Positions 23,063-31,204 of a stretch of 64,000 bases of DNA are shown in pieces. How positions within the stretch are numbered: the stretch's first letter is position 1; each line of letters begins with the position of its first letter. Below the pieces are notes generated by a model that had not been told where the DNA came from, did no database searches, and saw only the letters and a list, made by a program, of their open reading frames with translations. A program made the translations under genes and the position numbers. Source of the DNA: Anaerozeibacter sp031551775. GTDB taxonomy: Bacteria > Bacillota > Clostridia > Christensenellales > Aristaeellaceae. The stretch lies in NCBI GenBank assembly GCA_031551775.1, contig JAVBND010000046.1, positions 1 through 64,000 on the forward strand. The letters run 5' to 3'.

Positions 23063-24118
23063 ATGAAGAAATTGTTTGCCCTGCTGCTGGCCATGTTGAT
23101 GGTGCTGACTTGCGCGTCCGCCTTCGCCGCGGAGTACGAAATCGGCATGATTACCGACCTTGGCACAATCGATGACAAGTCCTTCAATCAGGGCACTTGG
23201 GAAGGCATCAAGGCGTACGCCGATGCCAATGGCAAGACCTACAATTATTATCAGCCCTCCGGCCAATCCACCGAGCTGTACCTCGAGAAGATCGAGCAGG
23301 CTGTTCAAGACGGCGCCAAGATCATCATCACCCCCGGTTTCCTGTTTGAAGAGCCCATCTTCCTCGCGCAGGATATGTATCCGGAAGTGAAGTTCGTGCT
23401 GATCGACGGCAACCCGCATTCCGCCGACTACTCCGAATACCGCACCGAGGAAAACGCGGTCGGCATCGTCTACGCGGAAGAGCAGTCCGGCTATCTCGCG
23501 GGCTATGCGGCGGTCGTTGAAGGCGCCACCAAGCTCGGCTTCATGGGCGGCATGGCGGTTCCGGCGGTCGTGCGTTTCGGCTACGGCTTTGTGCAGGGCG
23601 CGGACGATGCGGCCAAGGCACTGGGCGTGACCGATCTTTCGATCAACTACCACTATACCGGCGGCTTCTCGGCGACCCCCGAAGCGCAGGCGATGGCGGC
23701 CAGCTGGTACAATGACGGCGTCGAAATCATCTTTGCGTGCGGCGGCTCTGTCGGCAACTCGGTCATGGCGGCCGCGGAAGACAAGGGCGGCAAGGTCATC
23801 GGCGTTGACGTAGACCAGAGCCCGGAATCAGAAACCGTGATCACCTCCGCCGTCAAGGGCCTGGCCTCCTCTGTTGAGCAAATGCTCACCGCGTTCTACG
23901 CGGGCGAATTCCCGGGCGGACAGAACCTGGTGCTTGACGCTGCCCGCGACGGCGTTGGCCTGCCCATGGCGACCAGCAAGTTTGAGAAATTCGACCAGGC
24001 GCAGTATGACGATCTGTACGCCAAGCTGGCGGACGGCAGCATCGCGCTTCAGAAGGACGATGTCGAATCCGCCGACAAACTGGAAGTTGAAATCGCCAAG
24101 GTGACCTTGGTCGGCTAA
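23063..24118 (+). CDS. BMP-family ABC transporter substrate-binding protein (nucleoside/purine type)
   Basis: A 351-residue secreted binding protein of the BmpA/TmpC/PnrA family, which in characterised members binds purine nucleosides. It has a signal peptide (MKKLFALLLAMLMVLTCASAFA, then AEYEIG), the family start GMITDLGTIDDKSFNQGTWEG, YNYYQPSGQSTE, and GVDVDQSPESETVITSAVKG near the hinge. The only Cys in the signal is in VLTCAS, a poor lipobox, so cleavage by signal peptidase I seems more likely than lipidation. GAGGAGGA SD before the ATG. First gene of an operon with an ATPase and two permeases; hairpin 24134-24161 follows. Confidence 0.93.
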   Translation: MKKLFALLLAMLMVLTCASAFAAEYEIGMITDLGTIDDKSFNQGTWEGIKAYADANGKTYNYYQPSGQSTELYLEKIEQAVQDGAKIIITPGFLFEEPIFLAQDMYPEVKFVLIDGNPHSADYSEYRTEENAVGIVYAEEQSGYLAGYAAVVEGATKLGFMGGMAVPAVVRFGYGFVQGADDAAKALGVTDLSINYHYTGGFSATPEAQAMAASWYNDGVEIIFACGGSVGNSVMAAAEDKGGKVIGVDVDQSPESETVITSAVKGLASSVEQMLTAFYAGEFPGGQNLVLDAARDGVGLPMATSKFEKFDQAQYDDLYAKLADGSIALQKDDVESADKLEVEIAKVTLVG

Positions 24119-24133
24119 TGGGTGCTTTATCAG

Positions 24134-24161
24134 AGGGCAGGCAGTTTGATCTGCCTGCCCT
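24134..24161 (+). promoter_or_regulatory. Intergenic stem-loop between binding-protein and ATPase genes
   Basis: AGGGCAGGCAG (24134-24144), loop TTTGAT, CTGCCTGCCCT (24151-24161): an 11-bp perfect stem 16 bp after the BMP stop. Only a short TTTG follows, so it is at most a weak terminator. It more likely stabilises the upstream message or lowers expression of the downstream genes relative to the binding protein. Confidence 0.7.
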
Positions 24162-24205
24162 TTGATCGTAGGAGGTCAATCGCGCAAGCAAAAGGATGTG
24201 CCTTG

Positions 24206-25735
24206 ATGAATTACGTCATAGAGATGCTTGGCATCACCAAGGACTTCCCCGGCATTAGGGCCAACGACAGTATCACACTCCAATTGCGCCCGGGTGAGAT
24301 ACACGCCTTGCTGGGAGAAAACGGCGCAGGCAAATCAACGCTCATGAGCGTGTTGTTCGGACTTTACCAACCGGATGCCGGCACGATCAAAATTGACGGC
24401 CGCGAAGTGAAGATCCACAATCCCAACGACGCCAATGCGCTCGGCATCGGCATGGTGCACCAGCATTTTAAGCTGGTGGAGAACTTTACGGTGCTTGAAA
24501 ACATCGTGCTGGGCGTGGAGTCGGTCCGGCACGGTGTTTTGAAGATGGACGAGGCGCGCAGGAATGTCATCGAGATTTCTGAGCGCTACGGCCTGATGGT
24601 TGATCCGGACGCCCTGATTGAGGATGTCACCGTGGGCATGCAGCAGCGCGTGGAGATTCTAAAGATGCTCTATCGCGACAACAAAGTGCTGATATTCGAC
24701 GAACCGACCGCTGTTCTGACGCCGCAAGAGATCGATGAACTGATGAAGATCATGCGCTCACTCGCCCAAGAAGGCAAGTCGATCCTGTTCATCACCCACA
24801 AGCTTCATGAGATCAAGGCGGTTGCCGACCGCGTGACAGTGCTGCGCAAGGGCAAGTACATCGGAACCGTCGATGTTCAAACCACATCCGCACAGGAGAT
24901 GAGCCGGATGATGGTGGGGCGCGACGTGGACTTTGTCGTGGACAAGAGCCCGGCCAATCCGGGCGAAGCGGTGCTCGACGTGAGCCATCTGACCGCCAGC
25001 AAAAAAGGGCACGGAAAAAAGGTGCTCAACGACGTGAGCTTTTCAGCGCGCAAGGGTGAAATCGTATGCATTGCCGGGATCGACGGCAATGGCCAAAGCG
25101 AATTGGTGTATCAGCTGACCGGCCTTATGAAGCCCGATCACGGGTCCATTACGCTAAAGGGCAAGGACATCACCCGTTCAAGCATCCGCGAGCGCAACGA
25201 CATGGGGCTTTCTCACATCCCGGAAGACCGGCACAAGCACGGCCTGATCCTGGATTACACGCTTGCCGAAAACATGATCCTCAAGAGCTATCACAAGGAT
25301 CAGTTTGAAAGCCACGGCTTTATCAAGTTTGACGAGATGGACCGCTACACCGATTATTTGATCGGTCAGTTTGATATTCGTTCGGGGCAGGGCGGGCAGA
25401 CCATCGCGCGCAGCATGTCCGGCGGCAACCAGCAAAAAGCGATTGTCGCGCGGGAAATCGCGCTGGAGCCTGAACTGCTCATCGCTGTTCAGCCGACGCG
25501 CGGCCTAGACGTGGGCGCGATTGAGTACATCCACAAGCAATTGGTCTTGGCGCGCGACGAAGGCCGCGCGGTTTTGATGGTGTCGTTTGAACTCGATGAG
25601 GTGATGAACGTATCCGACCGCATCCTGGTGATGTTCGAAGGTGAAATTGTGGCCGAACTCTTTCCCCAGGAAACCACGACCCAGGAATTGGGGCTTTACA
25701 TGGCCGGTTCCAGAAAGAAGGAGGCGGCACAGTGA
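24206..25735 (+). CDS. Nucleoside/sugar ABC transporter, dual ATP-binding protein
   Basis: A 509-residue cytoplasmic protein with two ABC domains. Domain 1 has Walker A GENGAGKST, signature VGMQQRVEIL and Walker B VLIFDEPTAVLT. Domain 2 has the degenerate Walker A GIDGNGQSE and signature MSGGNQQK, as usual for the MglA/RbsA/NupO type. ATG 24206 is chosen at the family N-terminus; the best SD-like AGGAGG lies about 30 nt upstream and AAAGG about 10 nt upstream, so initiation may be weak. It overlaps the permease gene by GTGA. It powers uptake by the flanking BMP protein and permeases. Confidence 0.93.
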   Translation: MNYVIEMLGITKDFPGIRANDSITLQLRPGEIHALLGENGAGKSTLMSVLFGLYQPDAGTIKIDGREVKIHNPNDANALGIGMVHQHFKLVENFTVLENIVLGVESVRHGVLKMDEARRNVIEISERYGLMVDPDALIEDVTVGMQQRVEILKMLYRDNKVLIFDEPTAVLTPQEIDELMKIMRSLAQEGKSILFITHKLHEIKAVADRVTVLRKGKYIGTVDVQTTSAQEMSRMMVGRDVDFVVDKSPANPGEAVLDVSHLTASKKGHGKKVLNDVSFSARKGEIVCIAGIDGNGQSELVYQLTGLMKPDHGSITLKGKDITRSSIRERNDMGLSHIPEDRHKHGLILDYTLAENMILKSYHKDQFESHGFIKFDEMDRYTDYLIGQFDIRSGQGGQTIARSMSGGNQQKAIVAREIALEPELLIAVQPTRGLDVGAIEYIHKQLVLARDEGRAVLMVSFELDEVMNVSDRILVMFEGEIVAELFPQETTTQELGLYMAGSRKKEAAQ

Positions 25736-26853
25736 AAAAGCGTTTTGCGTTCAAGGGCCTTTCCAGCGCTTCGGCTTCGCTGCTTGCCATCGCATTTGGC
25801 CTGCTGGCCGGATTCATTATTCTGCTGATCAGCAACCCCGCAAGCGCCATCGATGGGCTGATCATCATATTAAAGGGCGGGTTCAATACCGGCATGAAGG
25901 GTGTCGGGCAAGTGCTTTACTATGCCACGCCCATCATCATGACCGGCCTATCGGTCGGCTTTGCGTTCAAGACCGGGCTTTTCAACATCGGCGCGGTTGG
26001 CCAGTTGATGGTCGGCGGGTTCGTTTCGGTGTACGTTGGCGCGCTGTTTCCAATGCCGGGCGGCCTCAATTGGGTCATCGCGCTCGCGTGCGGCATGATC
26101 GCGGGCGGGCTGTGGGGGATGATTCCGGGCTTGTTCAAGGCGTATCTCAACGTCAACGAAGTCATTTCCTCCATCATGATGAACTACATCGGCCTCTATT
26201 CCACCACCTTCCTGATCAAGAATTCGGCGATATATGATTCACTGCGCAACCAAACCGTCAATGTTCTGACAAGCGCGGTCATCCCCAAGGGCGGCCTGGA
26301 TCAGATTTTCTACAACATGAAGGGGCGGCTCCAGGACGTGTCAAGCGTCAATGCCGGGTTTTATGTTGCGGTCGTGCTCGCGATAGCCATGTACATCATC
26401 TTGAACAAGACCACGTTTGGATATGAACTCAAAGCGTGCGGTCTCAACCGCCACGCCAGCCGCTATGCGGGCATCAACGAGCACCGTTCGATCGTTTTAT
26501 CAATGGTGATCGCGGGCGCGCTGGCGGGCACGGCGGGCGCACTGATGTACCTGGCTCCGGCTAGCGGCATGCACATCCACCTGAATGAAGTCATGCCGCC
26601 ACAGGGATTCAACGGCATTCCGGTGGCGCTGCTGGGCATGTCGAACCCCATCGGCATCATATTTGCCGCGCTCTTCGTCGCCCACATCACGGTCGGCGGT
26701 TCGCAACTGCAAAGCCTGAAGTACATGCAGGAAGTCATCGACATCATCATCGCGCTGGTCATCTATTTCAGCGCCTTCTCTCTTCTGATGAAGGAACTGA
26801 TCGCGAGGGTCGCCAAGCGCAAGAACGCGGCGAAGAAGGAGGCGGATGAGTAA
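25732..26853 (+). CDS. Nucleoside ABC transporter permease (NupP/YufP type)
   Basis: A 373-residue BPD_transp_2 permease with about 8-10 membrane helices. Family marks include GLSVGFAFKTGLFNIGAVGQLMVGGF and the EAA-like cytoplasmic loop LKACGLNRHASRYAGIN. The start is GTG overlapping the ATPase stop (GTGA). Together with 26853-27812 it forms a heterodimeric channel for the BMP-type transporter. Charged C-terminal tail (KRKNAAKKEADE). Confidence 0.93.
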   Translation: MKKRFAFKGLSSASASLLAIAFGLLAGFIILLISNPASAIDGLIIILKGGFNTGMKGVGQVLYYATPIIMTGLSVGFAFKTGLFNIGAVGQLMVGGFVSVYVGALFPMPGGLNWVIALACGMIAGGLWGMIPGLFKAYLNVNEVISSIMMNYIGLYSTTFLIKNSAIYDSLRNQTVNVLTSAVIPKGGLDQIFYNMKGRLQDVSSVNAGFYVAVVLAIAMYIILNKTTFGYELKACGLNRHASRYAGINEHRSIVLSMVIAGALAGTAGALMYLAPASGMHIHLNEVMPPQGFNGIPVALLGMSNPIGIIFAALFVAHITVGGSQLQSLKYMQEVIDIIIALVIYFSAFSLLMKELIARVAKRKNAAKKEADE

Positions 26854-27812
26854 TGGATACCATCTATTTTCTGTTCCAACAGATGATGTATTTCTCTATC
26901 CCGCTCTTGATCGTCGCGCTTGGCGGCATGTTCTCCGAGCGCAGCGGCGTAATCAATATCGCGCTTGAAGGCATCATGATCATGGGCGCGTTTTGCTCGA
27001 TCCTGTTTTTGAACCTGACGCAGGGCTTTATGTCCGGGCAGGGGCAATTGCTCATCGCGATTGCGATTGCGGCGGCATCGGGCTCGGTGTTTTCGCTGCT
27101 GCACGCGTACGCGGCGGTCAGCCTGAGCTCAGACCAGACCATTTCGGGCACGGCGCTGAACATGTTCGCGCCGGGCTTTGCCATCTACATGGCGCGCACG
27201 CTTCAGGAAAACGGCGTTCAGCAGATCTCCTTCCAGAACACCTTTCGCATCAGAAGCGTGCCGGTGCTCTGCGATATTCCGTTTCTTGGCCCGTTGCTCT
27301 TCGAGAACACCTACATCACCACCTACATCGGCCTTGCCATATTGCTGATCAGCGCATTTGTGCTGTACAAGACCAAGTTTGGTTTGCGCCTGCGCGCTTG
27401 CGGCGAACATCCGCAGGCGGCTGACAGCGTGGGCGTGAACGTATACAAAATGCGCTACGCCGGCGTGCTCATCTCGGGCGCCTTGGCCGGCCTAGGCGGG
27501 CTGGTGTTCATCGTGCCCACATCCACCAATTTCAACGCGACGGTCGCCGGCTACGGGTTTCTCGCGCTCGCCGTATTGATTTTCGGCCAATGGAAACCGC
27601 TTCGCATCCTGCTCGCCGCGCTGTTTTTCGGACTGATGAAGACCATAGCGGCATCCTATTCCGGCATCCCTGTTCTGAAGGACCTGCCCATTCCCAGCGA
27701 CGTGTACAAAATGGTTCCCTACATCACGACGCTCATCGTGCTGGCCTTTACATCCAAGAACTCGCGCGCCCCCAAGGCCGAGGGCATCCCCTACGACAAA
27801 GGCAGCCGGTAA
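26853..27812 (+). CDS. Nucleoside ABC transporter permease (NupQ/YufQ type)
   Basis: A 319-residue second BPD_transp_2 permease, with FSERSGVINIALEGIMIMGAFCS at the N-terminus and the coupling loop LRLRACGEHPQAADSVGVNVYKMRYAG. ATG overlaps the previous stop by one base (TAATG). The paired architecture (binding protein, fused ATPase, two different permeases) is that of BMP-family nucleoside importers and separates this system from the ribose-type operon at 49586-53413. Terminator 27835-27868 closes the operon. Confidence 0.93.
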   Translation: MDTIYFLFQQMMYFSIPLLIVALGGMFSERSGVINIALEGIMIMGAFCSILFLNLTQGFMSGQGQLLIAIAIAAASGSVFSLLHAYAAVSLSSDQTISGTALNMFAPGFAIYMARTLQENGVQQISFQNTFRIRSVPVLCDIPFLGPLLFENTYITTYIGLAILLISAFVLYKTKFGLRLRACGEHPQAADSVGVNVYKMRYAGVLISGALAGLGGLVFIVPTSTNFNATVAGYGFLALAVLIFGQWKPLRILLAALFFGLMKTIAASYSGIPVLKDLPIPSDVYKMVPYITTLIVLAFTSKNSRAPKAEGIPYDKGSR

Positions 27813-27834
27813 GCGCCGCCTTGACATGAAGCAT

Positions 27835-27868
27835 AAAAAGCGCCACGGCTTTTCGCCTGGCGCTTTTT
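27835..27868. terminator. Bidirectional terminator
   Basis: AAAAAGCGCCA (27835-27845) pairs with TGGCGCTTTTT (27858-27868) over a 12-nt loop, giving U-tracts on both strands. It lies between the permease gene (plus) and the zinc-ribbon gene (minus). Confidence 0.85.
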
Positions 27869-27885
27869 GCGTTATCCGGTCAACT

Positions 27886-28143
27886 TTACGCTTTCCACCT
27901 CTTGAGCATCGGGAAGAACGAACGCATCTGCGCTTTCGCACTTTCCTCGCTCATGCCGGGGTTGCCCTGAACCATGTGCGGCACACAAAAGTCGATCATC
28001 TGATCCATGGTCATGTCCGCGGTATAGTTTCCGCCCTGGTAGCAGTACGTGCAAAAATCCTGGCACGCGCTGCCGTCGGCATTGGTCCCCAGCACCTCGT
28101 CGTTCAGCGGCATCCCGCACGATTGGCAAAAGGTCATTTCCAT
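27886..28143 (-). CDS. Small zinc-ribbon protein (PF12674-like)
   Basis: An 85-residue protein matching the putative zinc-ribbon family: CQSCGMPL near the N-terminus, GTNADGS, then CTYCYQGG (the FCTYC pair), and a helical C-terminus ending in the typical KRW. Four Cys (in CQSC and CTYC) form the predicted zinc site. SD AGGGGGA precedes the ATG. Function unknown. It is the last gene before the shared terminator, downstream of the WYL regulator gene in the same direction. Confidence 0.85.
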   Translation of the reverse strand: MEMTFCQSCGMPLNDEVLGTNADGSACQDFCTYCYQGGNYTADMTMDQMIDFCVPHMVQGNPGMSEESAKAQMRSFFPMLKRWKA

Positions 28144-28205
28144 TGAATTATCCCCCTTGTGTACTTGATGCGCTCATTATAACTTTCTAATCTTGACATC
28201 CCGTG

Positions 28206-29108
28206 TCATGTTTCAAGGTACATCTCAAAAACATTTTTGCTGGCCTCCAGGACCATCTGGCGCATCCATATGGGTTCCACCAACTCAACGCCCGCGCCGA
28301 AGGACAGTACGTGCGAAAGCAGCCATTGATCAACCGGCATCTCACTCGTCACGCGGAGCGTGCCGTCCTCAAGGGTCTCGACGCATCCTTCGTCAAACTC
28401 ATCGTACACGCGGTAGGCAAGCCTTGGCGAGAAGCGGAGCACCACGCGCTGACTCTTTCCCTCGCGCGGCTCAAACACCACTTCCGGCCGCTCGGGTATC
28501 GCGCCGTAAAGCTCGCCCATTAAAATCCGTCGCATTCTGAACAGCTTGAACAGCCGCCAGCCTTCGCGCGCATAGCAGTATGCCTCCAAGTACCACGCCT
28601 GCGACTTGTACATAAGGCGCACGGGCGCAACGCGGCGCGCCTCCACGTCGCCCGCGCTTGAAGCATAATCAAATGTCAGGATACGCTTTTGCGTAAGCGC
28701 GCGCTTGACCGTTTCGAATTTTTCCTGATCCTGCGCCTGGCTCCCCCAGCGCGAGAAATCGACGGATAACCAGTCGCCTCCGTCTTGCTGAAAAAGCGCG
28801 CCCAGCTTTTTGAAGAGCCCCGCCGTTTCCGCGGGATCGGTAGCCGATATGCTCTTGAGCGCAAGCATGAGTTTTTGCCGCTCAGAATCGTTCAACAGCG
28901 AACCTTTGAGGGCATACCCCTCCATCAAGGAAATCCCGCCGCCCTTGCCCGGCTGGGCATAGACCGGAATGCCCGCCGTGCTGAGCGCCTCGACATCGCG
29001 GTAAATCGTGCGCACCGAGACTTCAAGTTCCCGGGCGAGCGAGCCCGCGCTCACAACCTTCTCCCCCATCAGCGCGTAAACGATTTGAAACTGCCTGGCA
29101 ACCGACAT
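28206..29108 (-). CDS. HTH/WYL-domain transcriptional regulator (YafY-like)
   Basis: A 300-residue regulator. The N-terminal winged HTH (about 1-60) has VSAGSLARELEVSVRTIYRDVEAL, the DeoR/HTH_11 signature. The glycine-rich linker GKGGGISL follows, then a WYL domain with SQAWYLEAYC at about 190-200 and the WCX-type C-terminus. WYL regulators typically bind nucleic acid or cyclic ligands and respond to DNA damage, phage or metabolites. ATG 29108 is chosen at the family start with GGGGGTGA upstream. The target is unknown; adjacent genes (membrane protein upstream, zinc ribbon downstream) are candidates only by position. Confidence 0.9.
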   Translation of the reverse strand: MSVARQFQIVYALMGEKVVSAGSLARELEVSVRTIYRDVEALSTAGIPVYAQPGKGGGISLMEGYALKGSLLNDSERQKLMLALKSISATDPAETAGLFKKLGALFQQDGGDWLSVDFSRWGSQAQDQEKFETVKRALTQKRILTFDYASSAGDVEARRVAPVRLMYKSQAWYLEAYCYAREGWRLFKLFRMRRILMGELYGAIPERPEVVFEPREGKSQRVVLRFSPRLAYRVYDEFDEGCVETLEDGTLRVTSEMPVDQWLLSHVLSFGAGVELVEPIWMRQMVLEASKNVFEMYLET

Positions 29109-29138
29109 GAGATCACCCCCGAGCTTTGTGACGCAACA

Positions 29139-29166
29139 ATTATAGCACAAAAAACCCGACACGCAA
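29139..29166 (-). promoter_or_regulatory. Promoter of the WYL regulator gene
   Basis: Minus-strand TTGCGT (29161-29166), a 16-bp spacer and perfect TATAAT (29139-29144), about 31 bp before the ATG at 29108. The -35 lies inside the upstream gene's terminator hairpin. Confidence 0.6.
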
Positions 29167-29176
29167 ATGTCAGGTT
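29153..29176 (-). terminator. Terminator of the 29202-29927 gene
   Basis: On the minus strand AACCTGACA (29168-29176) pairs with TGTCGGGTT (29153-29161) with one T-G wobble and a 6-nt loop, followed by TTTTTTG. It lies about 25 bp after the stop at 29202. Confidence 0.75.
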
Positions 29177-29201
29177 TTTCTATGTAGAGCAATGGCCCTT
29201 C

Positions 29202-29927
29202 TTAAAAGAGTTGTTCCGGCGGCTTGGGCCGGTGAAAGCCAAGCGCGGCCAACATGAGCAAAAGCAGCGCCGCAACCAGGTAGACCGGGGACCCCAGAGC
29301 CCAGAACGCGCCCAGCATGAACAGCGCGTACATGAGGCAAAGCGGCGCTTTTTTGCGGTTGGGCGCAAGATGATGAAGGCGCGGCGCGCGCCTGGCTTTT
29401 CCGGCCTCGGGCAGTTCCGCGTCCCCGCGAACCAACGCATCTTCCAGCATCTTTGCGTCAAGCAGCCGGATTTGCGGTTCCTTCAGCCTTAGCGCCTGCG
29501 CCTGCGCGGCGGCTTCAACCGGCGCGGTTACCGCGATGACGAGTCTTGCTTGCCCGATATGTTCGCGCCAGGCGTTGATGAGTTCATCCGCGCCAAACGC
29601 GCAGGAATGGTGGTGTGAAACCAGCATGAAGTCAAAGGGTTCGTCTTTCGGGTAGCGCTGCCTGACACACGCTTCGGCCATCGCCGCGTCGGGCTTGATC
29701 GCCCACGCGGTCACCAGCGCGCTTGCGGCGCGCATGCGCGTTCGCTTGCCCTCGCGTGCCGAGCCAAACCGGCTGCGCCACGCGCGGTAGCATATGCGAA
29801 CCATAAATCCCAGCGCAAGCGTCAAAACAAGCGCAAGCGATCTACTGCCGGTCGCCGCGTCGAAAAGCAGGAACCCCAACGTCAGGATAAAAACATACGC
29901 CGCCACGAGGTCAATGCGTCTTTGCAT
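29202..29927 (-). CDS. Uncharacterised membrane protein
   Basis: A 241-residue protein with no family I recognise. Two hydrophobic segments at the N-terminus (about 8-25 and 30-47) are followed by a basic stretch, a soluble alpha/beta region of about 130 residues (FDFMLVSHHHSCAFGADELINAWREHIG, LVIAVTAPVE), and two C-terminal TM segments (about 200-232). The soluble part resembles a nuclease- or restriction-like sensor fold in its spacing of strands, but no catalytic motif can be named. SD AGGGGGGAG before ATG 29927; a TTG one codon earlier is possible. Single gene with its own terminator. Confidence 0.6.
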   Translation of the reverse strand: MQRRIDLVAAYVFILTLGFLLFDAATGSRSLALVLTLALGFMVRICYRAWRSRFGSAREGKRTRMRAASALVTAWAIKPDAAMAEACVRQRYPKDEPFDFMLVSHHHSCAFGADELINAWREHIGQARLVIAVTAPVEAAAQAQALRLKEPQIRLLDAKMLEDALVRGDAELPEAGKARRAPRLHHLAPNRKKAPLCLMYALFMLGAFWALGSPVYLVAALLLLMLAALGFHRPKPPEQLF

Positions 29928-29992
29928 CAAACTCCCCCCTAAACTTCACTCTAAGGTTGTGTAGATTTTCCTTTTCTAAACGGCAAACATGG

Positions 29993-30000
29993 TATATAAT
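29993..30000 (+). promoter_or_regulatory. -10 region of the nadD-yqeK operon
   Basis: TGG followed by TATATA/TATAAT (29993-30000) fits an extended -10 with no clear -35. An in-frame ATG at 29989 lies inside this element, so it cannot be the translation start; this supports the TTG start at 30031. Confidence 0.5.
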
Positions 30001-30030
30001 ATAGGGAACGAAGTTTGGGAGCGATTCAGA

Positions 30031-31185
30031 TTGCAGAAGATAGGCATCCTGGGCGGAACGTTTGATCCGATCCACCTGGGACATTTGAAAATGGCGGAGG
30101 CGGTTTCACGGGAGCTTGGCATCCGGCGCATGTTGTTCATCCCCGACGGCGACCCGCCGCACAAGGGCGAGCTTGCTCCGGCACAAGACCGGTTGAACAT
30201 GGTAAAACTCGCCATCCAGGGTCGGCCGGGATTTGAGTCAAGCGACATGGAAGTCAAGCGCGCGGGCGTGACGTATACGGTTGACACGCTTAAGCAACTG
30301 CGCATCCATGAACCGGATGGCGCGTTCTGCTACGTGGTGGGCGCGGATACCCTGATGGTCATTGAAACCTGGCGCACTTTTGACGCGGTGGCCAAAGCGC
30401 TTGCGATACTCGCGGTTGTGCCGCGTCCCGGCATTGATGAAGAAGCGCTGAACAGGCAGGCTAAGTACATTGCCACAAAGTACAACCTTGACATAAGGGT
30501 GATCGCGGAACCTGTCTCCGCGATTGCTTCAACCGAAGTAAGACGCCTGGCCGCGCGGCATGAATCGCTTGCGGGGTATGTGCCCGAAACGGTCGAGCGG
30601 TACATCCGCTCACACAAGCTCTACAGAGATGAGATGCTCGAGGAACTCAGGCGTACCATGACTCCGGCGCGCTACCGCCATACATTGGGTGTGGAGAAAG
30701 CCGCTGCCGCCCTGGCAGCGCGAAACGGCATCGATGTCGGTAAGGCCCGCTTGGCCGCGCTGCTCCACGATTCGGCCAAGTACATGCAGGTGGACGAGAT
30801 GAAGGAACTGGTTTGGCGCGCGGGCATACCCTTGGCTGCGGGCGAGGACGAGAGCCGCGCGCTCCTGCACGCGGCGGCGGGCATGGCGCTCGCCCGTGAA
30901 AAGTTCTCCGTCACGGATGATGCGGTACTCAGCGCTATCCGCTGGCACACAACCGGGCGCGCGGGCATGACCACGCTCGACAAGGTGATCTACCTTGCCG
31001 ACATGATCGAAGAGAACCGGCGCGCGTTTCCCGGGCTTGAAGAGATTCGGTGCGCCTCGGAGAAGAACCTGGACGAGGGTATGCGCCTTGCGGCAAACCG
31101 AACGGTTGACTATGTGCGTTCGCGCGGCATGCCGCTCAACGAAAGAACGCTTGAACTGTTGACCAGCATGAAGTGCGAGACTTAA
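30031..31185 (+). CDS. nadD: Fused nicotinate-nucleotide adenylyltransferase and YqeK-type HD hydrolase
   Basis: A 384-residue fusion. Residues 1 to about 198 are NadD (NaMN + ATP to deamido-NAD): GILGGTFDPIHLGHL with the HxGH motif, LFIPDGDPPHK, and the C-terminal SAIASTEVR motif. The NadD part ends in VERYIRSHKLY, the usual end of the protein. From about residue 200 a complete YqeK domain follows: RYRHTLGVE, AALLHDSAKY (HD metal motif) and RWHTTGR, a symmetrical Ap4A hydrolase. In most Bacillota these are adjacent separate genes. There is no linker between domains, as if a stop codon was lost. TTG 30031 with GGGAG about 10 nt upstream is the likely start. Operon with rsfS downstream is classical. 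Confidence 0.92.
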   Translation: MQKIGILGGTFDPIHLGHLKMAEAVSRELGIRRMLFIPDGDPPHKGELAPAQDRLNMVKLAIQGRPGFESSDMEVKRAGVTYTVDTLKQLRIHEPDGAFCYVVGADTLMVIETWRTFDAVAKALAILAVVPRPGIDEEALNRQAKYIATKYNLDIRVIAEPVSAIASTEVRRLAARHESLAGYVPETVERYIRSHKLYRDEMLEELRRTMTPARYRHTLGVEKAAAALAARNGIDVGKARLAALLHDSAKYMQVDEMKELVWRAGIPLAAGEDESRALLHAAAGMALAREKFSVTDDAVLSAIRWHTTGRAGMTTLDKVIYLADMIEENRRAFPGLEEIRCASEKNLDEGMRLAANRTVDYVRSRGMPLNERTLELLTSMKCET

Positions 31186-31204
31186 GAAAGTGAGAGATAA
31201 CACA

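Noticed and set aside
24170..24205. Alternative start of the nucleoside ATPase directly after AGGAGG at 24170-24175
   Set aside because: There is no ATG, GTG or TTG at suitable spacing in frame; the family start is ATG 24206.
29989..30030. ATG 29989 as the start of the nadD-yqeK fusion
   Set aside because: It lies inside the -10 promoter element; TTG 30031 matches the start of NadD.
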